A DNA stretch of 64,000 nucleotides from assembly GCA_946481735.1 (NCBI GenBank), contig CAMLOU010000001.1, positions 10,754-74,753 of the forward strand, read 5' to 3'. This DNA comes from an uncultured Cellvibrio sp. (lineage in GTDB: Bacteria > Pseudomonadota > Gammaproteobacteria > Pseudomonadales > Cellvibrionaceae). Below are positions 9,544 to 19,155 of this stretch, one piece after another. The position numbers and the translations under genes are program-made. Position 1 is the stretch's first letter. Each line of letters starts with the position of its first letter. Below the pieces are notes generated by a model. The model was given only the letters and a program-made list of their open reading frames with translations, searched no databases and was not told the origin of the DNA.

Positions 9544-10962
9544 ATGTCACACCAATCAGATTTAATTGCAACGGATATCGACGCTTATCTTGCGCAGCAT
9601 GAACAAAAAGAGCTGTTGCGCTTTTTGACGTGCGGAAGCGTGGACGATGGTAAAAGTACCTTGATCGGACGCTTGTTGCATGACTCCAAGATGATTTATG
9701 AAGATCAGTTGGAAGCAGTGCGTTCCGATAGTACCAAGCACGGCACAACGGGTGAAAAAATTGACCTGGCGTTGCTGGTCGATGGTTTGCAAGCTGAGCG
9801 CGAGCAGGGCATTACCATTGATGTGGCTTACCGGTATTTTTCCACCGCTAAACGCAAATTTATTATCGCCGACACACCGGGACACGAGCAGTACACACGC
9901 AATATGGCTACCGGTGCGTCCACCTGTGATCTGGCAATTATTTTGATTGATGCGCGCCACGGTGTGATGACGCAAACGCGTCGCCACAGTTACATCGCAT
10001 CGCTGTTGGGTATCCGTCACATTGTAGTGGCGATCAACAAGATGGATTTGCTGGATTTCAGTGAGTCAGTATTTGAAAAGATCAAAGCAGATTATCTGGT
10101 ATTTGCTGAAAAGCTCGGTATGAGCGGAATCAGCTTTGTACCTATATCTGCCCTTGAGGGCGATAACGTTGTTAATCGCTCGGAAAAATCGCCCTGGTAC
10201 AAAGGGCAGACCTTGATGGAAATCCTTGAAACCGTTCCGGTATCAGCGGATAAAAATTTTGATGATTTTCGTTTTCCGGTGCAGTACGTTAATCGTCCCA
10301 ATCTTAACTTCCGTGGTTTCTGTGGCAACGTGGCATCCGGCGTAGTGCGTGTGGGTGATGCAATTAAAGCGCTGCCCTCCGGCAAGACCAGCAAGGTTAA
10401 AGCGATTGTGACCTACGACGGTGATTTGACGGAAGCTTTCGCCGGTCAGGCTATTACGCTGACGCTTGAAGATGAAATCGACATCAGTCGCGGCGATATG
10501 ATTGTGTTGGCGAAAGATGAGGTACCGCAAACCAATCATCTCAAAGCCCATGTGGTATGGATGAATGAAAAAGCCTGCCGTACACATACGGAGTATTTGT
10601 TTAAGTTCGCCAGCAAAGTGGTGAGTGGCAGCGTTGAGAAGATTGATTATCGCGTCGACGTCAATACGCAGGAACATACCCATGTGGACAACCTGCAACT
10701 CAATGATATTGCCGTGGTAGATATTTCCTTAAACCAGGCCGTCATTGTTGATCAATACCCGGTGAATCGTGCTACGGGTGCTTTTATTGTTATTGATCGT
10801 CTGACTAACCTCACAGTAGGCGCCGGTATGGTGATTGACCGTCTCGAAGCGACGGCAACAACGGCGGTGAATTACAGCGAGTTTGAGTTGGAGTTAAATG
10901 CGCTGATCCGTAAACATTTCCCACATTGGGATGCGCGTGATCTGAGCAAATTATTGCGGTAA
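9544..10962 (+). CDS. cysN: Sulfate adenylyltransferase large subunit CysN (GTPase; no CysC fusion)
   Basis: The 472-residue protein is the regulatory GTPase of ATP sulfurylase. The translation-factor-type GTPase motifs are clear: G1 GSVDDGKST at residues 31-39, G3 DTPGHEQYT near 108 and G4 NKMD near 163, followed by EF-Tu-like beta-barrel domains. The protein ends where CysN ends and lacks the APS kinase (CysC) domain fused in Pseudomonas CysNC. With the APS-type reductase CysH encoded at 16955, sulfate can be reduced directly from APS without PAPS. The gene pairs with cysD and is closed by a strong hairpin at 10974. Confidence 0.96.
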   Translation: MSHQSDLIATDIDAYLAQHEQKELLRFLTCGSVDDGKSTLIGRLLHDSKMIYEDQLEAVRSDSTKHGTTGEKIDLALLVDGLQAEREQGITIDVAYRYFSTAKRKFIIADTPGHEQYTRNMATGASTCDLAIILIDARHGVMTQTRRHSYIASLLGIRHIVVAINKMDLLDFSESVFEKIKADYLVFAEKLGMSGISFVPISALEGDNVVNRSEKSPWYKGQTLMEILETVPVSADKNFDDFRFPVQYVNRPNLNFRGFCGNVASGVVRVGDAIKALPSGKTSKVKAIVTYDGDLTEAFAGQAITLTLEDEIDISRGDMIVLAKDEVPQTNHLKAHVVWMNEKACRTHTEYLFKFASKVVSGSVEKIDYRVDVNTQEHTHVDNLQLNDIAVVDISLNQAVIVDQYPVNRATGAFIVIDRLTNLTVGAGMVIDRLEATATTAVNYSEFELELNALIRKHFPHWDARDLSKLLR

Positions 10963-10973
10963 ACCCTGCCTGA

Positions 10974-11010
10974 CTGCCGCCATCGCATGCGATGGCGGCA
11001 GCACTTTTGT
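10974..11010 (+). terminator. Long perfect hairpin after cysN, probable terminator
   Basis: Positions 10974-11001 form a 28-bp perfect palindrome (CTGCCGCCATCGCA and its complement) with a short T run a few bases after it. It lies 12 bases past the cysN stop. It acts as a terminator in most readings; a repeated extragenic palindrome is the alternative. Confidence 0.7.
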
Positions 11011-11138
11011 AAGATATCTCCTACATAACTTTCAGTGATCTCCTCTGGTCACAACGCCGTGTGCTTTATAACCTACGCGCCGCATGCAGGAATCGCATGC
11101 ATACTCCAATCATCTATTAATAGAAAAGGATTTTTCCT

Positions 11139-11450
11139 ATGAAAGCGTTTATCTCTTGTGTTTTTGCTACTGCGCTTGTTCTCCTCTCGTCTTCTTTTGC
11201 CTTGGCTGTAGAAAATAAACCTGCTCAACCCGCGCAGGAAGCTTCTCAGTTACAACAGGCTGTCAATATCAATACTGCAGATGTTGATACCTTATCAACC
11301 CTTAAAGGGATTGGTGTTAAAAAGGCAGAAGCGATTATCGCCTGGCGTGATGCTAACGGTGGATTTACATCGGTAGAGCAACTCCTGGAAGTGAAAGGTA
11401 TTGGCGTCGCGATCCTGGATGCGAACCGGGATAATCTTCGCCTCCAGTAA
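11139..11450 (+). CDS. Exported ComEA-like helix-hairpin-helix protein
   Basis: The 103-residue product has a Sec signal peptide (basic start, hydrophobic core, cleavage near residue 24) and a C-terminal ComEA-type DNA-binding region of two helix-hairpin-helix motifs: NINTADVDTLSTLKGIGVKKA and the VEQLLEVKGIG repeat. Such small proteins bind double-stranded DNA in the periplasm and are linked to natural transformation, though many genomes carry them outside competence loci. An AAAAGGA ribosome-binding site precedes the ATG. It is a single-gene unit between two terminators, with no competence neighbours, so a role in DNA uptake is inference. Confidence 0.88.
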   Translation: MKAFISCVFATALVLLSSSFALAVENKPAQPAQEASQLQQAVNINTADVDTLSTLKGIGVKKAEAIIAWRDANGGFTSVEQLLEVKGIGVAILDANRDNLRLQ

Positions 11451-11502
11451 CATCTGACAGCGAGAGTTGCTGCGAAAACCCTTAAGATTTGCTTTAATGA
11501 CG

Positions 11503-11532
11503 GCCCGAATCCGCAAGGATCGGGCTTTTTTT
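11503..11532 (+). terminator. Rho-independent terminator between comEA-like gene and pyrF
   Basis: GCCCG-A-ATCC and GGATCGGGC pair across a GCAA tetraloop (11503-11525, one bulged A) and are followed by seven T residues at 11526-11532. Confidence 0.9.
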
Positions 11533-11557
11533 ATCGCATTTGAAAGGTGAGGTGGTG

Positions 11558-12265
11558 ATGATACAAGTGCAAGGGCCGCGAATAATTGTCGCTATGGATT
11601 TTGATAATGCCGACGACTGTCTGGCGCTGGCCAGGCGCTTATCTCCCCAGGCTTGTCGATTGAAAGTCGGCAAAGAGCTGTTTACCAGTACTGGCCCCAA
11701 GATTGTTGAAGGCCTGATGGCCATGGGCTTCGAGGTCTTCCTTGACCTGAAATTTCACGATATTCCCAACACCACCGCCAAAGCGGTTAAAGCGGCAGCC
11801 AATCTCGGCGTCTGGATGGTTAATGTGCATGCGTCAGGCGGTGAGCGTATGATGATTGCCTGCCGGGACATCCTGGAACAGGTATCGAGCCCACGTCCCT
11901 TGTTGATCGGTGTCACAGTATTGACCAGTCTCGATGACACCGATTTGCAGGCGGTGGGCATTCAGGATTCTGCGCAACAGCAGGTGGCGCGCCTGGCGCA
12001 TCTGACACAAGCCTGCGGGTTGGATGGCATCGTTTGTTCTGCGCAGGAGGCACGGGATTTGCGTAACGTCCTGGGTAACGAATTTTGTCTGGTGACCCCA
12101 GGCATTCGTTTAGCGGATTCACCCAAAGATGATCAGCGTCGCACACTGACCCCCACAGAAGCGGTGCAGGCCGGTAGCAGCTATCTGGTGATTGGACGAC
12201 CGATCACTCAAGCCATAGACCCTGTTACCGTGTGCGAGAACATCAACCGTTCACTGAATGTTTAA
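11558..12265 (+). CDS. pyrF: Orotidine 5'-phosphate decarboxylase
   Basis: The product, about 235 residues, is a TIM-barrel decarboxylase making UMP from OMP, the last step of pyrimidine synthesis. The N-terminal strand IIVAMDF, the catalytic segment [10 protein letters not shown] (Asp, Lys and Asp of the active site) and the late phosphate-binding GIR and VIGRPIT motifs are present. I chose the ATG at 11558, which has a GAGG site 6 bases upstream; an in-frame TTG at 11540 would overlap that site. cmk follows at once, so pyrF-cmk form a pyrimidine operon. Confidence 0.96.
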   Translation: MIQVQGPRIIVAMDFDNADDCLALARRLSPQACRLKVGKELFTSTGPKIVEGLMAMGFEVFLDLKFHDIPNTTAKAVKAAANLGVWMVNVHASGGERMMIACRDILEQVSSPRPLLIGVTVLTSLDDTDLQAVGIQDSAQQQVARLAHLTQACGLDGIVCSAQEARDLRNVLGNEFCLVTPGIRLADSPKDDQRRTLTPTEAVQAGSSYLVIGRPITQAIDPVTVCENINRSLNV

Positions 12266-12286
12266 TTGGATGTAAGGAATCTGGAT

Positions 12287-12973
12287 TTGGCTACTCATGG
12301 CACACCTACCGTTATCACGATTGATGGTCCCAGTGGTTCGGGCAAGGGCACATTAAGTCAATTACTCGCCAAAAAAATCGGTTTCCATTTGCTCGATAGT
12401 GGAGCACTTTACCGATTGGTTGCACTGGCAGCGCTCAAGCAGGGCGTCAATATTCAGGATGAACAACAAGTGGAAAAAGTGGCGGCGCAACTTGATGTCC
12501 GTTTTGATATTACTGCTGAGCACACCCGTATTTTATTAAGTGATGAAGATGTTACCCGTGCGATTCGCAGTGAAATTATCAGCATGAACGCATCTGTCGT
12601 TGCGGCTTATCCCGGCGTGCGTGAAGCCTTGCTGAAACGTCAACGGGATTTTCGTCAGTTGCCCGGGCTGGTGGCCGATGGCCGCGATATGGGCACAACG
12701 GTTTTTCCTGATGCAGATATTAAAATATTTTTAACCGCCAGCGCCGAGGCGCGCGCGCAGCGACGCTATAAACAACTCGTCGAAAAAGGTGAGTCTGTCG
12801 ACATCAACGCCTTGATAAAAGATATTCAGGAACGTGATGAACGTGATAGCAAACGCACAGTTTCGCCATTAAAACCGGCAGCTGATGCGATATTGTTGGA
12901 TAGCACACAGATGACTATCGAAGAAGTATTGGAAGCTATGCTGAATTTGGTGAAAGGCGGAAAACCTTCCTGA
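12287..12973 (+). CDS. cmk: Cytidylate kinase (TTG start)
   Basis: The 228-residue enzyme phosphorylates CMP and dCMP. The P-loop GPSGSGKGT is at residues 14-22, and the NMP-binding LLDSGALYR and the lid-region DGRDMGT follow. The frame is open from a TTG directly after the pyrF stop, but a second TTG at 12287 is preceded by TAAGGAA at a 9-base spacing and gives the usual family length, so I use it. No ATG is available. In Pseudomonas cmk is followed by rpsA; here it is followed by manB. Confidence 0.95.
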   Translation: MATHGTPTVITIDGPSGSGKGTLSQLLAKKIGFHLLDSGALYRLVALAALKQGVNIQDEQQVEKVAAQLDVRFDITAEHTRILLSDEDVTRAIRSEIISMNASVVAAYPGVREALLKRQRDFRQLPGLVADGRDMGTTVFPDADIKIFLTASAEARAQRRYKQLVEKGESVDINALIKDIQERDERDSKRTVSPLKPAADAILLDSTQMTIEEVLEAMLNLVKGGKPS

Positions 12974-13107
12974 CATCCACATTGTGTTTGCATCGCAAGA
13001 TGTCAACAAACCGTAAGAATGCGCAGCTATGGTGCTTCGCAGAATTTTAAAATGTCGGTAGTGTTTTCGCCGGCACATTGTTTCAGTGTAAGAATGGAAA
13101 AATCGAC

Positions 13108-14457
13108 ATGACATTGACTTGCTTTAAAGCCTACGACATTCGCGGCAAATTGGGTGAAGAATTAAACGAGGATATCGTCTACCGCATCGGCCGTGCCTAT
13201 GCGTTTTTTTTGCGCCCTAAAACGGTTGTAGTAGGGGGCGACGTGCGCTTGACCAGCAATGCGTTAAAAAATGCATTGAGTAACGGTTTGCGCGATGAAG
13301 GTGTGGATGTTATCGATATCGGTATGTGTGGTACCGAAGAAATATATTTTGCAACCAGCCACCTCAAGACTGACGGTGGTATCGTCATTACCGCCAGCCA
13401 CAATCCCATCGACTACAACGGCATGAAGATGGTGCGCGAAGGATCAAAACCAATCAGCAACGATACCGGTTTAGGTGATATTAAACGGCTTGCAGAAGCC
13501 AATGATTTCGCCCCGGTTGATTCAACAAAACGCGGCAATTATCGTCAGGAAAGTACACTGGATGCCTACGTTAAGCATTTGCTGACCTATATCGATACAG
13601 CGCAATTAAAGCCATTAAAACTGGTAGTCAACGCCGGTAACGGTGCTGCTGGTCACGTTATTGACGCGCTGGAAAAACATCTACCCTTTGAATTTATCAA
13701 GATCAACCACGAACCCGACGGCAATTTCCCCAACGGTATCCCCAATCCACTGCTACCGGAAAATCGTCCGGTGACCAGCGAGGCTGTGCTCAAACACGGC
13801 GCCGATATGGGTATTGCCTGGGACGGTGATTTCGATCGCTGTTTTCTGTTTGATGAGCGGGGCGAATTTACCGAGGGTTATTACATCGTCGGTTTGTTGG
13901 CAGAAGCGTTTCTTATTAAAAGCCCCGGCGAAAAAGTGATTCACGATCCGCGTTTGGTGTGGAATACCATCGATATCGCAAAACGCAACGGCGGTACCGC
14001 GATCCAATCCAAAACCGGTCATTCATTTATCAAAGAGCGTATGCGCGAAGAAGATGCAATCTACGGCGGTGAGATGAGTGCGCACCATTATTTCCGCGAT
14101 TTCTTTTACTGCGATAGCGGTATGATCCCCTGGTTATTGGTTGCTGAGTTGTTGTGCCGCAAGAACCAGCCCTTGTCCTCCATGCTGGAAGATTGCATCG
14201 CGCGCTTCCCGTCCCCCGGTGAAATCAACAGCTATGTGGAAAATCCCAAAGAGGCCATTGAACGCGTCCTCGCACATTACGGTGATCAGGCTAAATCGGT
14301 CGACCGCACAGACGGCATCAGCCTGGAGTTTGATAATTGGCGGTTCAACCTGCGCATGTCCAATACCGAACCGGTGGTGCGTTTGAACGTTGAGAGCCGC
14401 GGCGATGCCGAGCTGGTGAAAAGCAAGACGGACGAAGTCCTGGCATTGCTCGCCTAA
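13108..14457 (+). CDS. manB: Phosphomannomutase (CpsG/ManB type)
   Basis: The 449-residue protein interconverts mannose-6-phosphate and mannose-1-phosphate. The start [15 protein letters not shown], the phosphoserine loop TASHNP with Ser97, the Mg2+ loop DGDFDR and the late [12 protein letters not shown] and the phosphate-binding RMSNTEP region are all present. The wording is closer to enterobacterial CpsG/ManB of colanic acid and O-antigen clusters than to Pseudomonas AlgC. I place the start at the ATG at 13108; an in-frame TTG at 13078 adds only 10 unlikely residues. galU and manC follow, so the cluster feeds GDP-mannose and UDP-glucose to surface polysaccharide. Confidence 0.95.
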   Translation: MTLTCFKAYDIRGKLGEELNEDIVYRIGRAYAFFLRPKTVVVGGDVRLTSNALKNALSNGLRDEGVDVIDIGMCGTEEIYFATSHLKTDGGIVITASHNPIDYNGMKMVREGSKPISNDTGLGDIKRLAEANDFAPVDSTKRGNYRQESTLDAYVKHLLTYIDTAQLKPLKLVVNAGNGAAGHVIDALEKHLPFEFIKINHEPDGNFPNGIPNPLLPENRPVTSEAVLKHGADMGIAWDGDFDRCFLFDERGEFTEGYYIVGLLAEAFLIKSPGEKVIHDPRLVWNTIDIAKRNGGTAIQSKTGHSFIKERMREEDAIYGGEMSAHHYFRDFFYCDSGMIPWLLVAELLCRKNQPLSSMLEDCIARFPSPGEINSYVENPKEAIERVLAHYGDQAKSVDRTDGISLEFDNWRFNLRMSNTEPVVRLNVESRGDAELVKSKTDEVLALLA

Positions 14458-14518
14458 ATTGCTACACATCGATACCTTCGTGTGAGAGATAGCTAAACCA
14501 GAAACCAAGGAGTTTTGA

Positions 14519-15412
14519 ATGCAAATCAAAAAAGCGGTCATTCCTGTTGCGGGTCTGGGGACCCGTATGTTGCCGGCAACCAAGGCAATTCCCAAAGAAA
14601 TGCTGCCGGTAGTTGATAAGCCGCTGATTCAATATGTGATTGAAGAGGCCGCCGCCGCCGGCATCAAAGAGATCGTCCTGGTGACTCACGCCAGTAAAAA
14701 TGCCATCGAAAACCATTTCGATACGAGCTTTGAACTGGAAGCACAATTGGAAGCACGTTTGAAGCGTTCTCTCTTGCAGGAAATCCGCTCCATTACGCCG
14801 CCGGGTTTGACCGTTATTTCGGTACGCCAGGCGGAGGCTAAAGGACTCGGCCACGCTATTCTGTGTGCGCGTCCGGTGGTGGGGGATGAACCCTTTGCCG
14901 TGCTTTTGCCGGATGTCCTGATCGACCGTGCCGAATGTAACCTGCGTCAGGATAACCTGGCGGGCATGACCAAGCGCTTTATGGAGACCGGCAATAGCCA
15001 GGTGCTGGTTGAGCGTGTACCGCGTGATCAGATTGACAAGTACGGCGTGGTGGATTGCTCCGGCGTAGAGATCGGCCCTGGTGAGTGTGCGGCCATCAAG
15101 GCAATGGTTGAGAAACCGCCGGTTGACGAAGCACCCTCGGACATGGCCATTGTTGGTCGTTATGTGTTGTCCAAAAAAACCTGGGAATTGCTCGCCAAAA
15201 CCCAGCCCGGTGCCGGCGGTGAAATCCAGCTCACCGACGCCATGGATGAATTACTGGAGCAGGAAACCATGGAGGCCTATCAATTGATTGGTCGCAGCCA
15301 CGACTGTGGTACCAAGATCGGCTATATGATGGCCAACGTGATTTACGCTGCCCGTCATGATGCGATTGGCAAAGAGTTTGAAGACTTTATTCGTCAGCGT
15401 TACTGCAAGTAA
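14519..15412 (+). CDS. galU: UTP-glucose-1-phosphate uridylyltransferase
   Basis: The 297-residue nucleotidyltransferase makes UDP-glucose from glucose-1-phosphate and UTP. The GT-A nucleotide-binding signature [17 protein letters not shown] lies at residues 11-27, and the glucose-binding VEKPP and late GTKIGYM segments follow. The length is standard. An AAGGAG site precedes the ATG. It lies 61 bases after manB and is closed by a strong terminator. Confidence 0.96.
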   Translation: MQIKKAVIPVAGLGTRMLPATKAIPKEMLPVVDKPLIQYVIEEAAAAGIKEIVLVTHASKNAIENHFDTSFELEAQLEARLKRSLLQEIRSITPPGLTVISVRQAEAKGLGHAILCARPVVGDEPFAVLLPDVLIDRAECNLRQDNLAGMTKRFMETGNSQVLVERVPRDQIDKYGVVDCSGVEIGPGECAAIKAMVEKPPVDEAPSDMAIVGRYVLSKKTWELLAKTQPGAGGEIQLTDAMDELLEQETMEAYQLIGRSHDCGTKIGYMMANVIYAARHDAIGKEFEDFIRQRYCK

Positions 15413-15427
15413 TCATTGTCCTATTAG

Positions 15428-15462
15428 CCGCCCCTGAGCAACAGGCGTACACTCAGGGGCGG
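15428..15462 (+). terminator. Hairpin terminator after galU
   Basis: An 11-bp perfect stem, CCGCCCCTGAG (15428-15438) with CTCAGGGGCGG (15452-15462), lies 15 bases past the galU stop. The T run after it is poor, so it may terminate only partly ahead of manC. Confidence 0.7.
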
Positions 15463-15496
15463 TTCACTTCATCTAACACAGCAGTGGAGAGATCAC

Positions 15497-16912
15497 TTGA
15501 TAATACCCGTTATCATGGCAGGAGGGTCCGGCACACGCCTGTGGCCTCTTTCCCGGCAGCACTACCCTAAACAATTGTTGAAGCTGTTTGGCGACAAAAC
15601 CATGCTTCAGCAAACTGTCTTGCGTCTCACCGGCATACCCGATATTGCTCCACCTATTGTGGTGTGCAACGAAGAACACCGGTTCATGGTGGCCGAGCAG
15701 TTACAGGAAATTAATCAACGCGATGCGGTGATTATTCTCGAACCGGTCGCGCGCAATACAGCACCGGCCATTGCGCTGGCTGCACTGCAAGCGCGGTCGA
15801 TGGAAACCAATCCAACCCTGCTGGTACTGGCTGCCGACCACATGATCCGCGATGTACATGAATTTCAGCGGGTGGTCAGTGTGGCGGTTCAGGCGGCTGC
15901 CGAAGGGCGTATTGCCACCTTTGGTGTACAGCCGACGCATCCGGAAACCGGCTATGGCTACATCAAGACCGACACGGGTAAAAGTGCCGACGGTGTGTAT
16001 TTCCCCGTAGAGCAGTTTGTTGAGAAGCCGGATCTGGCAACGGCGGAAAAATACCTGGCGGCAGGTTGCTACTACTGGAACAGCGGTATGTTTGTGTTCA
16101 ATACCGATGTGTTCCTGAGTGAGATGGAGCATTACAGCCCGGAGGTGATTACAACGGCGGAGCAGGCCAGAACCCTGGCGGTTCGCGACCTCGACTTTAT
16201 TCGTATTGATCGCGACGCCTTTGCCAGGGCGCCCAATATTTCCATTGATTATGCGCTGATGGAAAAGAGCCAGAAGGTCGTGTGTGTACCGCTCAATGCG
16301 GGCTGGAGCGATGTGGGGGACTGGAAGTCGTTCTCTGACCTGTCCGATAAAGACAGTGCCAATAACAGCTTTATTGGCGATAGCATCGATATCGGCTCAA
16401 CCGACACCCTGGTGTTTTCCCAGGACAAACTGGTAGCCACAATCGGGGTAAAAAACCTGATGATTATCAACACACCGGATGCCGTGCTGGTGGCTGATAA
16501 ATCCCAGGCCCAGCAAGTCAAGGCGGTGATTGGACACATCATCCAGCAAAAGCGTAGCGAGCATTTGCAGCATCGTGAGATCTATCGCCCCTGGGGTTGC
16601 TACGACGCGATTGATACGGGCGAGCGTTATCAGGTAAACCGCATTCGTGTTAAACCCGGTGCGAGCTTGTCGTTACAACTTCATCACCATCGCGCCGAAC
16701 ACTGGATTGTGGTGAAGGGAACGGCGCTGGTGCAAAAGGGCGATGAGGTGACCTTGCTGTCAGAAAATGAATCGACGTTTATCCCCATCGGCACCCGCCA
16801 TCGTTTGAGTAATCCGGGCAAGATTCCGCTGGAGATTGTCGAGGTACAATCCGGTCCGTATTTGCAGGACGATGATGTGATTCGCTACGAAGACAGTTAC
16901 GGTCGGTCTTGA
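15497..16912 (+). CDS. manC: Bifunctional mannose-1-phosphate guanylyltransferase / mannose-6-phosphate isomerase (TTG start)
   Basis: The 471-residue protein has the type II layout. The N-terminal guanylyltransferase carries GGSGTRLWPLSR and YPKQ in the first 26 residues and FVEKP in the middle. A C-terminal cupin-type isomerase carries the metal-site region QLHHHRAEHWIVVKGTA at about residues 394-410. It makes GDP-mannose and, through the isomerase, feeds ManB with mannose-6-phosphate. No ATG fits the N-terminus; the TTG at 15497 is preceded by GGAGA at an 8-base spacing. Homologues are AlgA, CpsB and XanB. Confidence 0.95.
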   Translation: MIIPVIMAGGSGTRLWPLSRQHYPKQLLKLFGDKTMLQQTVLRLTGIPDIAPPIVVCNEEHRFMVAEQLQEINQRDAVIILEPVARNTAPAIALAALQARSMETNPTLLVLAADHMIRDVHEFQRVVSVAVQAAAEGRIATFGVQPTHPETGYGYIKTDTGKSADGVYFPVEQFVEKPDLATAEKYLAAGCYYWNSGMFVFNTDVFLSEMEHYSPEVITTAEQARTLAVRDLDFIRIDRDAFARAPNISIDYALMEKSQKVVCVPLNAGWSDVGDWKSFSDLSDKDSANNSFIGDSIDIGSTDTLVFSQDKLVATIGVKNLMIINTPDAVLVADKSQAQQVKAVIGHIIQQKRSEHLQHREIYRPWGCYDAIDTGERYQVNRIRVKPGASLSLQLHHHRAEHWIVVKGTALVQKGDEVTLLSENESTFIPIGTRHRLSNPGKIPLEIVEVQSGPYLQDDDVIRYEDSYGRS

Positions 16913-16920
16913 TGCAAACC

Positions 16921-16948
16921 GCCGGATTGCCCAATCAGGCAATCCGGC
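16921..16948. terminator. Bidirectional terminator between manC and cysH
   Basis: GCCGGATTGCC (16921-16931) pairs perfectly with GGCAATCCGGC (16938-16948) across a 6-base loop. It lies between convergent manC and cysH, 8 bases from one stop and 6 from the other, and so probably serves both strands. Confidence 0.75.
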
Positions 16949-16954
16949 GTGATG

Positions 16955-17683
16955 TTATTGTTTGATGTTCTCTCCGTGTAAGCCACATTCTTTCTTTGTG
17001 GCTTCCTCCCACCACCAGCGACCCTCGCGCTCATGTTGACCCGGGCCAACCGGTTTGGTGCAGGGCTCACAGCCGATAGAAATAAACCCGCGATCATGCA
17101 ACTCGTTGTAGGGCAGGTTGTTGCCGCGAATGTAATCCCACACGTCCTGGGAGCTCCAGTTGGCCAGCGGATTAAACTTCGTCAGTGTGGCACCGGGGCG
17201 CGCAAAGGTGGTGTCATTTTGAATGACCGGAATGCCGGCGCGGGTGCCGGGGCTCTGGTCTTTGCGCTGGCCGGTTATCCAGGCATCCAGCGTATGCAGC
17301 TTGCGGCGTAGCGGCTCAATCTTGCGGATACCGCAGCACTCCTGATGGCCATCCTGATAAAAGCTGAACAGGCCCTTCTCACCCACAAAGCGGCGCAAGG
17401 CTTCTCCGTCGGGTGAAAGCACATCAATCCTGATGCCGTAGTGTTCGCGCACCTTGTCAATAAAACGGTAGGTTTCTGCATGTAATCGGCCGGTATCCAG
17501 GGTAAATACCTGAATGTCCGGTTTCAAGCTGACTGCCATATCAACCAGTACTACATCTTCAGCGCCGCTGAAGGAAATAGCGATATTGTCAAAATGGGCG
17601 AGGGCGTGTTTGAGGATCTTGCGCGGTGACTGGGTTTGCAATTCAGCATCCAGATCAACCAGATTGATCAGTTCACTGGCCAT
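16955..17683 (-). CDS. cysH: Assimilatory adenylyl-sulfate (APS) reductase, CysH family with Fe-S cysteines
   Basis: The 242-residue protein reduces activated sulfate to sulfite with thioredoxin as donor. The PP-loop-like [14 protein letters not shown] is at residues 38-51. It has the two cysteine pairs that bind a [4Fe-4S] cluster in APS reductases, Cys116-Cys117 and Cys205-x-x-Cys208, and the catalytic cysteine in KKECGLH (Cys233). Enterobacterial PAPS reductases lack the paired cysteines. This agrees with a CysN without a CysC kinase domain. It is transcribed alone, against manC. Confidence 0.94.
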   Translation of the reverse strand: MASELINLVDLDAELQTQSPRKILKHALAHFDNIAISFSGAEDVVLVDMAVSLKPDIQVFTLDTGRLHAETYRFIDKVREHYGIRIDVLSPDGEALRRFVGEKGLFSFYQDGHQECCGIRKIEPLRRKLHTLDAWITGQRKDQSPGTRAGIPVIQNDTTFARPGATLTKFNPLANWSSQDVWDYIRGNNLPYNELHDRGFISIGCEPCTKPVGPGQHEREGRWWWEEATKKECGLHGENIKQ

Positions 17684-18154
17684 AGTTCATCTTCTCTTGC
17701 TGGACTTCTCGGCGGGTTTTACGGTTGTCAATGCGTTGCCATTCTGATTAACAAGCCTGAGCACGGGTCGCGAAGGATAACAGAGGCAGGATTAACTTCC
17801 TAATACCCAGTGCCCTGGAACCCGTTCTTATGCTCTTGCCTCATTTCTGCCAATTGTTGTCCGTGAAACAATGTTTAATTAAAATGCGATAAGAACAAAA
17901 AATACACACAATGTGGTGCTCAATAAACAACCATGGCACAAGTTATAGTGCAAAGTACCGGAAAATCAGCATATTATAGAGTGAACTTGTTGTTATTTGT
18001 AGGAATAAATAATTTTATACTTATCCCTTTTAAAGCTATGTTCCACGTGAAAAGGCCGCGTTTGCTTTCAGTAGGAGAAACGGGTAGATTGCCGCCAACT
18101 TTTGTTCGCTGCGCACGATGGGCGCCTTATTTTCTTATTTAGCTGGAGGTTGAT
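17684..18154. other. Divergent intergenic region cysH / thrH
   Basis: This 471-base stretch has an AT-rich core at about 17865-18035. A 69-codon frame at 17933-18142 has no ribosome-binding site and no recognisable product, and I do not call it. A TATACT hexamer at 18016-18021 could be a -10 for thrH, but the matching -35 is poor. No tRNA or sRNA structure stood out. Confidence 0.4.
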
Positions 18155-18772
18155 GTGGAAATTGCATGTCTTGATCTTGAGGGTGTACTGGTTCCGGAAA
18201 TCTGGATTGAATTTGCCAAAGTGACCGGCATTGAGTCGCTTAAAGCCACCACCCGCGACATCCCGGATTACGACGTGCTGATGAAGCAGCGCCTGCGCAT
18301 TCTGGAGGAAAATAATCTGGGATTGAGCGAGATCCAGGAAGTTATCGCCACCCTCAAACCACTGGATGGCGCAGTGGAATTTGTGGACTGGCTGCGCGAG
18401 CGCTTCCAGGTGATTATCCTGTCAGACACCTTCTATGAATTCTCCCAGCCCTTGATGCGGCAGTTGGGTTTTCCCACGCTGTTTTGCCATCGTTTGAACG
18501 TTGATGAGCGTGGCCGGGTGGTGGATTACACCCTGCGCCAGAAAGACCCGAAGCGCCAATCGGTCCTGGCATTGAAGGCGCTTTACTACCGTATTATTGC
18601 GGCGGGTGATTCCTATAATGACACTACCATGCTGGGCGAAGCCGACGTGGGTATTTTGTTCCATGCGCCGCAAAATGTTATCGAGCAATTTCCTCAATTC
18701 CCCGCCGTACACACCTACGAAGACTTGAAAAAGGAATTCATCAAAGCAAGCAATCGTAACCTGAGTTTGTAA
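18155..18772 (+). CDS. thrH: Phosphoserine phosphatase / phosphoserine:homoserine phosphotransferase ThrH (GTG start)
   Basis: The 205-residue HAD protein starts MEIACLDLEGVLVPE, the ThrH variant of the nucleophile motif (Asp7-Leu-Glu9). It also has the SDTFYEF phosphate-binding strand and the metal-site segment AAGDSYNDTTML. In Pseudomonas ThrH dephosphorylates phosphoserine and can transfer the phosphate to homoserine, which supplies phosphohomoserine for threonine. A CTGGAGG site lies 6 bases before the GTG at 18155. The gene is monocistronic. Confidence 0.94.
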   Translation: MEIACLDLEGVLVPEIWIEFAKVTGIESLKATTRDIPDYDVLMKQRLRILEENNLGLSEIQEVIATLKPLDGAVEFVDWLRERFQVIILSDTFYEFSQPLMRQLGFPTLFCHRLNVDERGRVVDYTLRQKDPKRQSVLALKALYYRIIAAGDSYNDTTMLGEADVGILFHAPQNVIEQFPQFPAVHTYEDLKKEFIKASNRNLSL

Positions 18773-18796
18773 TAGCACTATGCCCCGAGTATGTGC

Positions 18797-18818
18797 GCCC
18801 CATGTAGATACATGGGGC
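18797..18818 (+). terminator. Rho-independent terminator after thrH
   Basis: GCCCCATGTA (18797-18806) pairs perfectly with TACATGGGGC (18809-18818), and the stem can be extended by GTGC/GCAC. A T-rich stretch follows at about 18828-18838. Confidence 0.75.
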
Positions 18819-19155
18819 TCTGCACGTATTTCTTTTTCTCTTCTGAATCCAATTCATCGGCTCACTTCTCTCGCCTCATTACAGTCGGCGTCCTCAGACT
18901 GTAAAAAACCGTAATGATATGTGCGAATAATGCAGCAAACTGGCTAAGGTGTGGACTGTCAGTTCGCGGCGATGGCTTTACCTCGACGTTTTTAGCGCGA
19001 AGCCTTTTTCAACGCCGTTATCTCAAAAACAATTGTCGCAAAACGTTTTCCTCGATAGACCAAATGCCATTGGCACGCGTAATTATCCGACTCATAGGTT
19101 CACGGTAGGTGGATCACATCCTTTGCCGTCAGAAAATAAACATCAAGGGAATTCT
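18819..19155. other. Intergenic leader of the RND operon
   Basis: This is about 340 bases with no gene. An open frame runs through from 18949 into the adaptor gene, but it lacks a ribosome-binding site and its first 69 codons are not protein-like. A promoter for the RND operon should lie here; I could not define one. Confidence 0.4.

Noticed and set aside
17933..18142. 69-codon plus-strand frame before thrH
   Set aside because: No ribosome-binding site, no recognisable product and odd composition; kept as intergenic.
18949..19155. Upstream extension of the RND adaptor gene
   Set aside because: The ATG at 19156 has a good site and opens the signal peptide; the extension would hide it.
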